The position numbers were made by a program, and so were the translations under genes. 64,000 nucleotides of DNA, taken from assembly GCA_964570785.1 (NCBI GenBank), contig CAZMZG010000003.1, positions 5,516 through 69,515 of the forward strand, written 5' to 3'. Below are positions 25,396-33,318 of the stretch, in pieces (the first letter of the stretch is position 1; every line of letters starts with the position of its first letter). Origin of the DNA: Thermatribacter sp964570785 (GTDB taxonomy: Bacteria > Atribacterota > Atribacteria > Atribacterales > Thermatribacteraceae). The notes under the pieces were generated by a model that did no database searches, was not told the origin of the DNA, and saw only the letters and a program-made list of their open reading frames with translations.

Positions 25396-26340
25396 ATGTT
25401 TTCTGGGGAACTGCGAGAAATTGCCAGAAAGTTGCTTTTGGAGAAAGAAGTGGACATTATTATCGGTTACCAGTGGGGTTCTCTTCCTTTCCGAACTTCG
25501 CCTTTATTTATTGAAGAACCTCGGGATGTTGAAAAGATGATCTTTAATCCGCTATGTTCAGTTAATCTTTCCAGGTACCTTCAGCGCTATAGAAATAGCG
25601 GTAAAAAACTGGGTATCGTTGCTAAGGGATGCGACGCGCGATCGTTGGTAGTTCTTCTTCTTGAGGGACAATTTGAGCGTGAACATCTTAAAATAATCGG
25701 TGTGCCATGCAAGGGCGTCTTGAACTGGAAGAAAATTCGGGATTCCTTTGAGACCTTTCCTCGGGATGTGGTTTTCTGGGGGGAAGATTTTTTTGTTGTC
25801 AACGGAAAGAAGTATCATTATCGGGATTTTATGGAGAACACCTGCCTCCGCTGTAAATATCCCAACCCCCCTCTCTATGACTTTTTGGTTGGAGAACCCC
25901 TCGAAGAGAGTAATTGGGAAAAGTTTGGTCTGGACTATGTCCAGGATATGGATTCGAAAACCGCCGAGGAACGTTTTGAAGAGCTTTACAGGGAGCTCAG
26001 TTCCTGTATTCGCTGTTATGCCTGCCGCGAGGCATGTCCTCTCTGTTACTGTAAAGAGTGTTTTGTGGAAAGTACCCGTCCTCGCTGGACAACTCCCTGT
26101 CCAACTTTCTCGGACAACTTTGTTTTTCATATAGGTCGCGCCATGCATCTTGCTGGGCGCTGTGTAGAATGTGGAGCTTGTGAGCGGTCTTGCCCGGTGG
26201 GGATCCCCATTGCACTTTTAACTATTAAAATAGAAAACATTGTTAAGGAACATTTTGGGTTTGAAGCAGGACTGAGTCTTGAAGAAGAAGCTCCTTTGCT
26301 TACCTACAGGGAAAATGACCCTGACGAATTTATAAAGTGA
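25396..26340 (+). CDS. FrhB/FdhB-like iron-sulfur flavoprotein subunit
   Basis: 314 residues. The first half resembles the C-terminal domain of F420-hydrogenase or formate dehydrogenase beta subunits (GIVAKGCDARSLV near 75, IGVPCKG near 98, NTCLRCKYPNPP near 150). The second half is a dicluster ferredoxin: CIRCYACREACP with CYCKECF, and CVECGACERSCP. FrhB-type proteins pass two electrons between iron-sulfur clusters and a soluble deazaflavin or NAD(P) via FAD. Whether it binds flavin or F420 cannot be read from sequence; no F420 biosynthesis gene is in view. It is 3 nt after mvhD. Confidence 0.72.
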   Translation: MFSGELREIARKLLLEKEVDIIIGYQWGSLPFRTSPLFIEEPRDVEKMIFNPLCSVNLSRYLQRYRNSGKKLGIVAKGCDARSLVVLLLEGQFEREHLKIIGVPCKGVLNWKKIRDSFETFPRDVVFWGEDFFVVNGKKYHYRDFMENTCLRCKYPNPPLYDFLVGEPLEESNWEKFGLDYVQDMDSKTAEERFEELYRELSSCIRCYACREACPLCYCKECFVESTRPRWTTPCPTFSDNFVFHIGRAMHLAGRCVECGACERSCPVGIPIALLTIKIENIVKEHFGFEAGLSLEEEAPLLTYRENDPDEFIK

Positions 26341-26353
26341 GAGGTTAGGGATA

Positions 26354-27355
26354 ATGAAAAAGGGTTACTGGGAGAAGGAAAGATTTAGAGAGTGGGTTGC
26401 TGCTGAAAAGGGTAGGATCTGGCTTACAGAGAGACTGAAGAATAAATATCCTGACCTTTTTATAGATCTGGACAGAGAGTTGCGAACTGTGAAAGAAGCT
26501 TTCTATCCCCAGTGGCGTAAGGTTTGTCGCTTCTTGTGGGATAAAAAAAGGTGGTTGGTGGAAGACTTACCGGACGAGAAGAAGCCGGTGCCTTCTCTTG
26601 TTTTTGCTTTGCCCTGTGAGGCAAGGGCGGTTCTGGATGTTTTAGATAAGATTTTTATTAAGAAAGAGCCCTCGGATGGTTTTTACCTTTCGCGTCGTGC
26701 CTCCTCCTTAGTAGTGATTGTAGCTTGTCTTTTTCCTGAAGAGGTCTGTTTCTGCAATTGGGTGGGTGGCGGGCCTTTTTGGCATACTGATAATTCTCCC
26801 TTCCTGGTACCCTTGGAAAAAGGGTTGTATCTGGAAGATCCTGTTGGTGTTTTTCCGCCAACTTATGAAGAAGCAAGTGTTGAGCTTAACGAAAAAGTTG
26901 AAAAACTAAAGGAACAGGCTGAACTCTCTCTGGGAGAGCCATTTACTATAGACAGAGATTTTCCAAAAAAGCTTTATGATAATTTCTACAGTGAAAGCTG
27001 GGAGAAACTTGCTCAAAAGTGTCTTAATTGCGGAGCATGCACCTTTTTGTGCCCTACCTGTTACTGTTTTGATCTTGTGGTGGATGGGGCTTTGAGGGGT
27101 TATCAGCTTTGCACCTGGGATAGCTGTATGTTTGCCAAATTCACTCTCCATGCTTCAGGTCATAACCCGCGCCCCGGCTATACAGAGAGAGTCCGTCAGA
27201 GGGTTCTTCATAAGTTTTCCTATTTCCCGATGCGCGAAGGTAGCTTTGGATGTGTTGGTTGTGGAGCTTGTATAACTGCCTGTCCGGTTAACTGGGACAT
27301 TAGGGAAGTGATAAAAGAGATGTTCCAAGAGGTGGGTGACAAAAAAGGTGAGTGA
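26354..27355 (+). CDS. AsrA/HydB-like (sulfhydrogenase beta) 4Fe-4S subunit
   Basis: 333 residues. It shares the AsrA and sulfhydrogenase-beta layout: ALPCEARAVLDVLDKIF near 78, CFCNWVGGGPF near 130, then two ferredoxin-type motifs CLNCGACTFLCPTCYC near 223 and CVGCGACITACP near 298. These subunits relay electrons between an FAD/NAD(P) subunit (AsrB or HydG) and a catalytic partner. No siroheme AsrC or NiFe hydrogenase subunit is encoded nearby, so the module has probably been recruited as an NAD(P)H dehydrogenase for the Hdr/MetF complex. It overlaps the next gene by about 20 nt. Confidence 0.78.
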   Translation: MKKGYWEKERFREWVAAEKGRIWLTERLKNKYPDLFIDLDRELRTVKEAFYPQWRKVCRFLWDKKRWLVEDLPDEKKPVPSLVFALPCEARAVLDVLDKIFIKKEPSDGFYLSRRASSLVVIVACLFPEEVCFCNWVGGGPFWHTDNSPFLVPLEKGLYLEDPVGVFPPTYEEASVELNEKVEKLKEQAELSLGEPFTIDRDFPKKLYDNFYSESWEKLAQKCLNCGACTFLCPTCYCFDLVVDGALRGYQLCTWDSCMFAKFTLHASGHNPRPGYTERVRQRVLHKFSYFPMREGSFGCVGCGACITACPVNWDIREVIKEMFQEVGDKKGE

Positions 27356-28187
27356 AGCTAAAAATATTTATCTTCCCCGGCTTTGTGTTATAAAAGAAGT
27401 GATTCCAGAAACCCCCGATATAAAAACTTTTCGGGTGGAAATTCCTGATGATTTTCACTTTGATTATATTCCGGGTCAGTTTGCAGAAGTTTTCCTTCCC
27501 GGCAAGGGAGAAGCTCCTTTCTCGATAGCTTCTTCGCCCACTCAAAGAGGGATTATCGAGTTTAGTATCAAAAGGGTAGGATTAGTTACTGAAGCTATTC
27601 ACCAGCAGGTTCCAGGAAGTCAGATAGGTATTCGAGGTCCTTATGGAAATGGCTTTCCCCTTAAAGAGCTGGAAGGAAAGGATCTGCTTTTTGTTGGAGG
27701 TGGTATCGGCCTGGCTCCTTTGCGATCGCTCATCAACTATGTTCTTGACTCAGACCATCGTCCTCACTTCGGAAGGGTTATCATTCTTTATGGAGCCAGG
27801 ACCCCTCAAGATTTGGTTTTTAAGTGGGAACTCGAAAGGTGGTCAAAAAGAGATGATGTGGAAGTTTTGATTACTGTGGATAAGGGAGACCATACCTGGA
27901 GCGGCAAGGTGGGCTTGGTACCCCAGGTGCTAAAAGAGTGTATTGCAATAGATGATAGCGAGCCACCCACTTCCATTGTTTGCGGACCACCAATTATGAT
28001 CAAATTCACTATTAAGGCGTTGCTTGAGATGGGTTGTTGTCCTCACGACATCATCACCACTTTGGAGATGAGAATGAAATGTGGCCTGGGAAAGTGTGGT
28101 CGTTGTAATATTGGTCCTTATTACGTATGTAAAGATGGCCCGGTTTTTAGATATGACCTTCTCAGCACACTGCCAGAGGAATACTGA
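27336..28187 (+). CDS. AsrB/HydG-like (sulfhydrogenase gamma) FAD/NAD(P)-binding 2Fe-2S subunit
   Basis: 283 residues of the ferredoxin-reductase fold used by AsrB, sulfhydrogenase gamma and PyrK. FAD motif PFSIAS near 65-70, NAD(P) loop GGGIGLAPLR near 118, VCGPP near 215, and a C-terminal [2Fe-2S] motif MKCGLGKCGRC-x-x-GPYYVC. It should oxidise or reduce NAD(P)H and pass electrons to the preceding AsrA-like subunit. The start is ambiguous: GTG 27336 is only 3 nt after GAGG, and GTG 27348 is 15 nt after it; both overlap or abut the upstream gene. Confidence 0.82.
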   Translation: MTKKVSEAKNIYLPRLCVIKEVIPETPDIKTFRVEIPDDFHFDYIPGQFAEVFLPGKGEAPFSIASSPTQRGIIEFSIKRVGLVTEAIHQQVPGSQIGIRGPYGNGFPLKELEGKDLLFVGGGIGLAPLRSLINYVLDSDHRPHFGRVIILYGARTPQDLVFKWELERWSKRDDVEVLITVDKGDHTWSGKVGLVPQVLKECIAIDDSEPPTSIVCGPPIMIKFTIKALLEMGCCPHDIITTLEMRMKCGLGKCGRCNIGPYYVCKDGPVFRYDLLSTLPEEY

Positions 28188-28196
28188 GGTCAAGCT

Positions 28197-29531
28197 ATGT
28201 TGTATCAGCAAGCTCTACGTTACCTGTATGGTTTGATTAACTATGAGAAAGTCGGCTTTTCCTATTCTGATTTAAAACTCGAGCGCATGCAGGAGTTGAT
28301 GGATCGTCTGGGGAACCCTCATTGCAAGGTACCAACTATCCTGATTGCTGGAACGAAAGGCAAAGGTTCTACCTCCTACTTTCTGCACAGGTTATTTTCA
28401 GCCTATGGCTTTAGTTGTGGTCTTTATTCCAAACCCCATCTTGTGACCTATCGGGAGCGTATAAGAGTTAACGATACCTTTATTGGTGAGGATGAGTTAG
28501 GATTGCTGATAAATCGCATTCAGCCCATTGTTGAGGAAATGGGTCGCAGATCTCCTTTGGGCAAACCCACTTATTTTGAGGTTTCAGTAGCTCTTGCTTT
28601 TCTTTACTTTCTCGAAAGAAAGGTTGATTTAGCTGTTTTTGAAGTTGGTTTGGGTGGGCGTCTTGATGCCACCAATGTGTCTTGCCCGAGCTTAACTGCT
28701 ATAACCCCAATTAGTATGGATCATATGGATGTTTTGGGAAATTCCGTAAAGGAGATTGCCAGAGAAAAAGCCGGCATTATTCGCCCTGGAGTAACTACTG
28801 TGTTGGCTCTGCAAAACCCAGAAGCCAGAAGAGTAGTCCTGGAGGTTGCATATTTGCGAAACTCTCCGGTGGTCCAGTTTGAGAAAGAGTGTCTCTTTGA
28901 GATTTTATCAAGAAGTTCCTCGGGTTCCCGGTTATGGTGGGAGGTAAAGGATTGGGGAAAAGGGGAGTCTTTGCTTCCTGTGCTGGGTGACCATCAGGTT
29001 TCTAATTTTTTGACGGCTCTGCTTATATTGCGGGAATGGGGTCTGGGTTTTCGAAGAGATGCGGTGGAAAGTGCACTTTCAGGAGTGAGCTGGCCGGGAA
29101 GAATCCAGATAATTTCGACTAACCCTTTGGTAGTTTTCGATGTGGCCCATAACCGCGATTCTTTTTTGGCTTTGCTTGACACTCTCCGCAGTTACCTGGG
29201 AATTGAAAAGAGTGTTTTTCTTCTAGGTTTTGTAAAGGGGAAAGACGTAGGTTCTATTGCAGAAGTTCTGGGTAGTTTTGCGGAGGCAATAGTTATTACC
29301 CAACCTTACACTCCTCGAGCTTTGGCGCCTGGTGATTTGATTTCCCTATTTGAAACAGTGGCTCCTGCTCTGGTTGTGAAAGACCCAGCAGTGGCTTACA
29401 CTTTTGCAAGGGACCAGGCTGCAAAGAGAGGATTGCCCCTGGTTGTGGTTGGTTCTTTTTACCTGGCTCGGCTCTTTGGCGAAGAGATTAATCGGATTTT
29501 TAATATTAGTGAGGAGGTTGAATTATGCTGA
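28197..29531 (+). CDS. folC: Folylpolyglutamate synthase / dihydrofolate synthase
   Basis: 444 residues, Mur-ligase fold. ATP loop GTKGKGS near residue 52, the SMDHMDVLG segment with a metal and ATP contact, and the C-terminal VFDVAHN motif near 322 with the family His. It adds glutamates to folates (and may join dihydropteroate to glutamate), increasing affinity of folate enzymes and retention in the cell. ATG follows TGAGGT. Its position between the MetVF/Hdr genes and the methyl-THF methyltransferase matches a folate C1 operon. It overlaps the next gene by 7 nt. Confidence 0.93.
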   Translation: MLYQQALRYLYGLINYEKVGFSYSDLKLERMQELMDRLGNPHCKVPTILIAGTKGKGSTSYFLHRLFSAYGFSCGLYSKPHLVTYRERIRVNDTFIGEDELGLLINRIQPIVEEMGRRSPLGKPTYFEVSVALAFLYFLERKVDLAVFEVGLGGRLDATNVSCPSLTAITPISMDHMDVLGNSVKEIAREKAGIIRPGVTTVLALQNPEARRVVLEVAYLRNSPVVQFEKECLFEILSRSSSGSRLWWEVKDWGKGESLLPVLGDHQVSNFLTALLILREWGLGFRRDAVESALSGVSWPGRIQIISTNPLVVFDVAHNRDSFLALLDTLRSYLGIEKSVFLLGFVKGKDVGSIAEVLGSFAEAIVITQPYTPRALAPGDLISLFETVAPALVVKDPAVAYTFARDQAAKRGLPLVVVGSFYLARLFGEEINRIFNISEEVELC

Positions 29532-30328
29532 TTATCATCGGAGAACGTATCAATGCTACACGTAAGCCTATAAGGGAGGCTTTGGAAAGAAAAGATGTGC
29601 AGTTTTTTGTTGAGGAGGCCAAAAAACAGGAACAGGCAGGAGCGCACTTTATAGATGTTAATGCTGGTACCGATGCCACTTCAGAAATTGAAAACCTACC
29701 CTGGTTGGTAGAAATAATTCAGGATGAGGTGGAAGTGCCTCTCTGCTTTGACTCTGCTAATGAGAAAGCGTTAGAGAGAGCTTTAAAAGTTTATAAAAAG
29801 AAAGGGTTGATTATTAACTCTTTTACGGCTGAGGAAGAAAAGATAAAAGCACTGCTACCCCTTGCTAAAGAGTGGAATGCTTACATAGTTGGTCTGGCCA
29901 TGGGTGAAGGGGGAATACCCCAGACTGGTGAGGAGCGCATGAAATTGGTAGATAAATTGCTGGAAGCTGTGCATCTCTATGGCATCCCTGAGGAACGGCT
30001 TTTTATCGATCCTCTGGTTATTCCCGTTGGCACTGATTCTACTCAGGGGAAACTTTTTCTGGAAACTTTAAAGAGTATTAAAGATAAGTTTCCTGAAGTG
30101 AAGACGGTTTGTGGTTTGTCCAATGTTTCTTTTGGTTTACCAAACAGGAGGCTTCTAAACAGAACTTTTGCAGTGCTTTGTCTTGCTTTTGGCCTGGATG
30201 CAGCAATTATAGACCCCTTGGATAAGGAATTGATGGCTTCCATTTATGCTACCGAAGTGCTTTTGGGAATTGATGAGTTTTGTATGGGGTATCTTAACGC
30301 TTTCAGAGAGGGCAAGCTTAACCTTTAA
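29525..30328 (+). CDS. acsE: Methyl-THF:corrinoid protein methyltransferase, AcsE/MtgA type
   Basis: 267 residues forming a pterin-binding TIM barrel. Typical motifs: IIGERINAT at the N-terminus, DVNAGTD near 45, CFDSAN near 75 and GLSNVSFGLPNR near 200, matching AcsE. It moves the methyl group of 5-methyl-THF to a Co(I) corrinoid protein, or the reverse. The usual acetyl-CoA-synthase partners (CFeSP, CODH/ACS) are not in the window, whereas an MtbC-like corrinoid protein lies at 13121; MtgA-type enzymes of methylotrophic pathways share this fold, so the partner is open. Confidence 0.88.
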   Translation: MLIIIGERINATRKPIREALERKDVQFFVEEAKKQEQAGAHFIDVNAGTDATSEIENLPWLVEIIQDEVEVPLCFDSANEKALERALKVYKKKGLIINSFTAEEEKIKALLPLAKEWNAYIVGLAMGEGGIPQTGEERMKLVDKLLEAVHLYGIPEERLFIDPLVIPVGTDSTQGKLFLETLKSIKDKFPEVKTVCGLSNVSFGLPNRRLLNRTFAVLCLAFGLDAAIIDPLDKELMASIYATEVLLGIDEFCMGYLNAFREGKLNL

Positions 30329-30375
30329 AAGGCAATTGTGTTATTATAAAAGTGAAATAAAAAGAAAGGCTTTTA

Positions 30376-31236
30376 GTGTGTTGCTTTATGCGTAGAATGT
30401 GGTTTTTTGCAATTTTAATGCTTGTGTTGGGTATGGTTTTCCCTCTGGCAAGAGCGAGTGAGTTGTCTCCTGCTTTGGGAGTGTTGGACTATGCGCTCTG
30501 CAGAGGACTTGACCAGGACGGGCTTCCTCTGGAGCGCGTTGAGCAGTTCTCCACGGAGGATGGAAAAATAATCTGTTGGGTTTTTCTGGAAGAAGTTTCA
30601 GGTGGTGAAACTCTGCGCTGGGAGTTTATTTCACCCGAAGGAACAGTTTTTGAAAGTATTTTGGTAATTGAAGAACCCAAAAAATATATAGGAGCGCAGG
30701 GTATACTGGATCTTCTGTCTAATGCCTCAAAAATTGTTCCCGGAGAGTGGAAAGTCAAGTTTTATGTAAATGACTGTTTTGTTTTTGAGACCAGGTTTAC
30801 CTTAATTGAAAGCAATGTGTTGGGTAGCAAAGATATTGACGAAGCAATTCAGCGCACCCTTCTTCTTTTGGAAGATTTTGGGTACCAGGTTTTTAATATA
30901 GGTTTTTCAGAGGATAAGCAGGCTTTTGTTCAAATGCAAATGGTAAGCAAGAATCTCTCTCAAGCGGTGTGGAATCAAATCGGTTTCGGCTTTGAGTGCT
31001 TGCGCCGTCTTTTTCCGAAAGCTTCCTGGTTTCTGGTTCAACTCGTTATGGATGGAGAGTATGCCTTGAGTTTTCAGGTCAGAGCTCTTGATTTCTTGCT
31101 GTGGCGAGAAGGTAAATTAAGCGCAGACGAATTCTGGAAGAAAAAAGTAATTCGTTATGTTTATAATATAAGGGGAAAAAAAGAAATAGAGGATGTCTCT
31201 CAGTTTTTCTTTGAGAAATTTGGAGTGGTGTATTGA
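30376..31236 (+). CDS. Unrecognised exported protein
   Basis: 286 residues, function not recognised. The N-terminus from the in-frame ATG at 30388 (MRRMWFFAILMLVLG) is a typical signal peptide with cleavage likely after ARA near residue 27. GTG 30376 has better ribosome-site spacing (AAAGG 6 nt upstream), so the start is uncertain. Residues 40-155 are predicted beta-rich (WEFISPEGTVFES, GEWKVKFYVND), like an Ig-type fold of surface or periplasmic proteins; the rest is mixed alpha/beta. A weak TTAACC/TATTAT pair (30318-30347) could be a promoter. The next gene, also unrecognised, starts 6 nt later and is probably co-transcribed. Confidence 0.6.
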   Translation: MCCFMRRMWFFAILMLVLGMVFPLARASELSPALGVLDYALCRGLDQDGLPLERVEQFSTEDGKIICWVFLEEVSGGETLRWEFISPEGTVFESILVIEEPKKYIGAQGILDLLSNASKIVPGEWKVKFYVNDCFVFETRFTLIESNVLGSKDIDEAIQRTLLLLEDFGYQVFNIGFSEDKQAFVQMQMVSKNLSQAVWNQIGFGFECLRRLFPKASWFLVQLVMDGEYALSFQVRALDFLLWREGKLSADEFWKKKVIRYVYNIRGKKEIEDVSQFFFEKFGVVY

Positions 31237-31242
31237 TAAGTT

Positions 31243-32058
31243 ATGCGCCGGGTTTTTAAAAAATTTGTTCCTGAAGATTTTCAATACCTGGCAAAGGTTT
31301 TTTCTAAACGGGGTACTTCGCACTTTTTAGATTTAGTTAAAGATGATTACCGGGTGCTGGATGTAGTTTTGGACGATGAAAATGTCTTTAAAAAGCTTGT
31401 CCTTGATGAACATCTTTTTTTGAAAGTAAGCCCTTATTTTTACTTTGAGCTTCTCCTGAGGCAAGCAATAAGGGACATTAAGCGGGAAAGCTACACCTTA
31501 GAGCGCATAGGATACAGGGAGCGAGTGCCTGTATTTGATGGCCCCAGAGTTATAGAAGCCGTTTCGAGAGAAGATATAAGAGATTATCTGGTTGAGCTTC
31601 TGGTTTCTTTTGTGAAGGTGAGCAACATTACCATCTACATTCGCAAGGGTCAGGGTATATATCTCAAAAGGTCCATAAGTGATATGGACTTTGATTTAAT
31701 GCTTGAAATAGGCGAAAAAGCTGAGGAACCCTATCGCTTTATCTTTTTAAAGAGAGCTGGAGATATAGCGCTTTTTCTGAGTGGGGTTTTTCCGGAGCAA
31801 TTGTTTGGTAGTCCTTTCCCTTTGCGCCGTAAGCCGTTTTTGCCTGTTTTAGTGAGTAGCGGCGAAGAGCTGGAAAGGAAGGGCAAGGAAGTTTATCGTC
31901 TTGCTGGACAAAGTAGGATTGCCCAGGAACACCAGCTGGATTCCACGCTCGACTTTCTTGCTAACCATTTTGAGGCAGTCAAAAAGCCTCTCAACGTCAT
32001 GACCGACCGGTATCTTCACTTCAGGAAGTATGATATCTTTCGCCTTTTGCAAAACTGA
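31243..32058 (+). CDS. Unrecognised cytoplasmic protein
   Basis: 271 residues with no recognised domain. The sequence is charged, without signal peptide or clear membrane helix, and begins with a basic helix (MRRVFKKFVPEDF). Helical segments near 60-85 (FYFELLLRQAIRDIK) and a conserved-looking block DIALFLSGVFPEQLFG near 175-190 would be useful search seeds. ATG has no strong ribosome site, so translation may be coupled to the exported protein upstream. It ends at TGATCA shared with the hydF stop. Coding status is supported by length, absence of a competing frame and codon use like its neighbours. Confidence 0.6.
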   Translation: MRRVFKKFVPEDFQYLAKVFSKRGTSHFLDLVKDDYRVLDVVLDDENVFKKLVLDEHLFLKVSPYFYFELLLRQAIRDIKRESYTLERIGYRERVPVFDGPRVIEAVSREDIRDYLVELLVSFVKVSNITIYIRKGQGIYLKRSISDMDFDLMLEIGEKAEEPYRFIFLKRAGDIALFLSGVFPEQLFGSPFPLRRKPFLPVLVSSGEELERKGKEVYRLAGQSRIAQEHQLDSTLDFLANHFEAVKKPLNVMTDRYLHFRKYDIFRLLQN

Positions 32059-33318
32059 TCACAGCGACCATTTTCCACCTATTCGATTGAAAGCACTGGT
32101 TGGAAAGTTTGTGAACTGCAGTTTTACTTGCATTTCAGGAAAAACTTCAAGCACCTTAGGGAAGAGCCCCTGCAGGTAAGCAATGGTTATTCCATAGTTG
32201 GTAATGGGTACGTTTTCTCTTTTCGCAGTCAGTATGCGGTAATACATTTCCTTAGGGTTTAGCATGCAGGCTCCACAGTGAATTATCAACTGGTACTGGG
32301 AAAGGTTTTCTGGAAAACTCGCCCCAACATTTACATCAATTTTTAGCTCAAAACCCAGCTTTTGTCTGAGCCAACGCGGTATTTTTATTCTTCCAATATC
32401 ATCAGGCATAGGATGATGGGTACAGGCTTCTGAAATCAAAACTTTATCTCCAGGCTTGAGTCTTTCGATAGCTTCTACTCCTTCTACAAAAGTCAAGAGA
32501 TCTCCTTTGTAGCGAGCAAAAAGGATTGAAAAGCTGGTAAGAGGTATTCCTGAAGGCACTGCACCCGCTACCTTATGAAATACCTGGGAGTCAGTAACTA
32601 CCATGCGAGGTGGTTTTTTCAGCCCTTGCAAGGTTTCGACCAGTTCTCTTTCCTTGGTGATTACAGCTATTGCTTCTGAATCAAGTAACTCTCGAATGGT
32701 CTGTACCTGGGGAAGGATTAGTCTGCCCTTGGGGGCTCCAAGATCTATAGGTACCACCAGCACCACTATGTCCCCAGTGGCCACTAGGTCTTTGATCAAA
32801 GGTTTTTCCTGGTAAGAACGTTGCAGTATGGATATCAAAGCTTTTTTCAGTTCTTCTATGCCTTCCCCAGTTCTGGCACTTACTCTGAAGGTAGGTATCT
32901 GGTGGTCAATCAAAATATTGGCATTAGCTTCCAGGTCGATTTTATTTTGCACCCCAATAACGGTTATACCGTTCTCTTTTAGAAGTTCAATTAGCTGTTT
33001 TTCGAAAGTAAAATCTGAAGCATAGTCCCATACTACGAGTGCCAGATCGCAACGTCTCAATATCTCCAGGGTCTTCTTTTTGCGGAGTTCCCCCAGGAAG
33101 CCCTCATCATCCAGGCCCGCTGTGTCGATAAGGGTTACTGGCCCAAAAGGGAGGAGTTCGACAGCCTTGAAAACGGGATCAGTGGTAGTTCCGGGTACTT
33201 CCGATACAATGGCTACCTCCTGCTGGGTGAGGGCGTTGATCAAAGAAGATTTGCCAGCGTTTCTCCTGCCAAAAATACCTATGTGGGGCCTTAGACCGCG
33301 TGGTGTTGTTTGCTTCAA
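32059..33318 (-). CDS. hydF: [FeFe]-hydrogenase H-cluster maturation GTPase HydF
   Basis: 419 residues. N-terminal Era-like GTPase (GRRNAGKSS near 17-25, DTAG at 65-68, NKID at 125-128), a middle dimerisation domain, and a C-terminal cluster domain with the HydF signature: C299-T-H301, HPMPDDIGRIKIPRW, and H347-C348-x-x-C351. HydF is the scaffold on which the 2Fe subcluster is built before transfer to the hydrogenase. TTG start overlaps the aspA stop (TTGA). hydE, hydG and the hydrogenase itself are elsewhere; their existence is implied. Confidence 0.95.
   Translation of the reverse strand: MKQTTPRGLRPHIGIFGRRNAGKSSLINALTQQEVAIVSEVPGTTTDPVFKAVELLPFGPVTLIDTAGLDDEGFLGELRKKKTLEILRRCDLALVVWDYASDFTFEKQLIELLKENGITVIGVQNKIDLEANANILIDHQIPTFRVSARTGEGIEELKKALISILQRSYQEKPLIKDLVATGDIVVLVVPIDLGAPKGRLILPQVQTIRELLDSEAIAVITKERELVETLQGLKKPPRMVVTDSQVFHKVAGAVPSGIPLTSFSILFARYKGDLLTFVEGVEAIERLKPGDKVLISEACTHHPMPDDIGRIKIPRWLRQKLGFELKIDVNVGASFPENLSQYQLIIHCGACMLNPKEMYYRILTAKRENVPITNYGITIAYLQGLFPKVLEVFPEMQVKLQFTNFPTSAFNRIGGKWSL

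Noticed and set aside
26354..28187. Anaerobic sulfite reductase operon (asrABC)
   Set aside because: A- and B-like subunits are present but no siroheme AsrC; the context is C1/Hdr metabolism, so a sulfite-reducing role is not supported.
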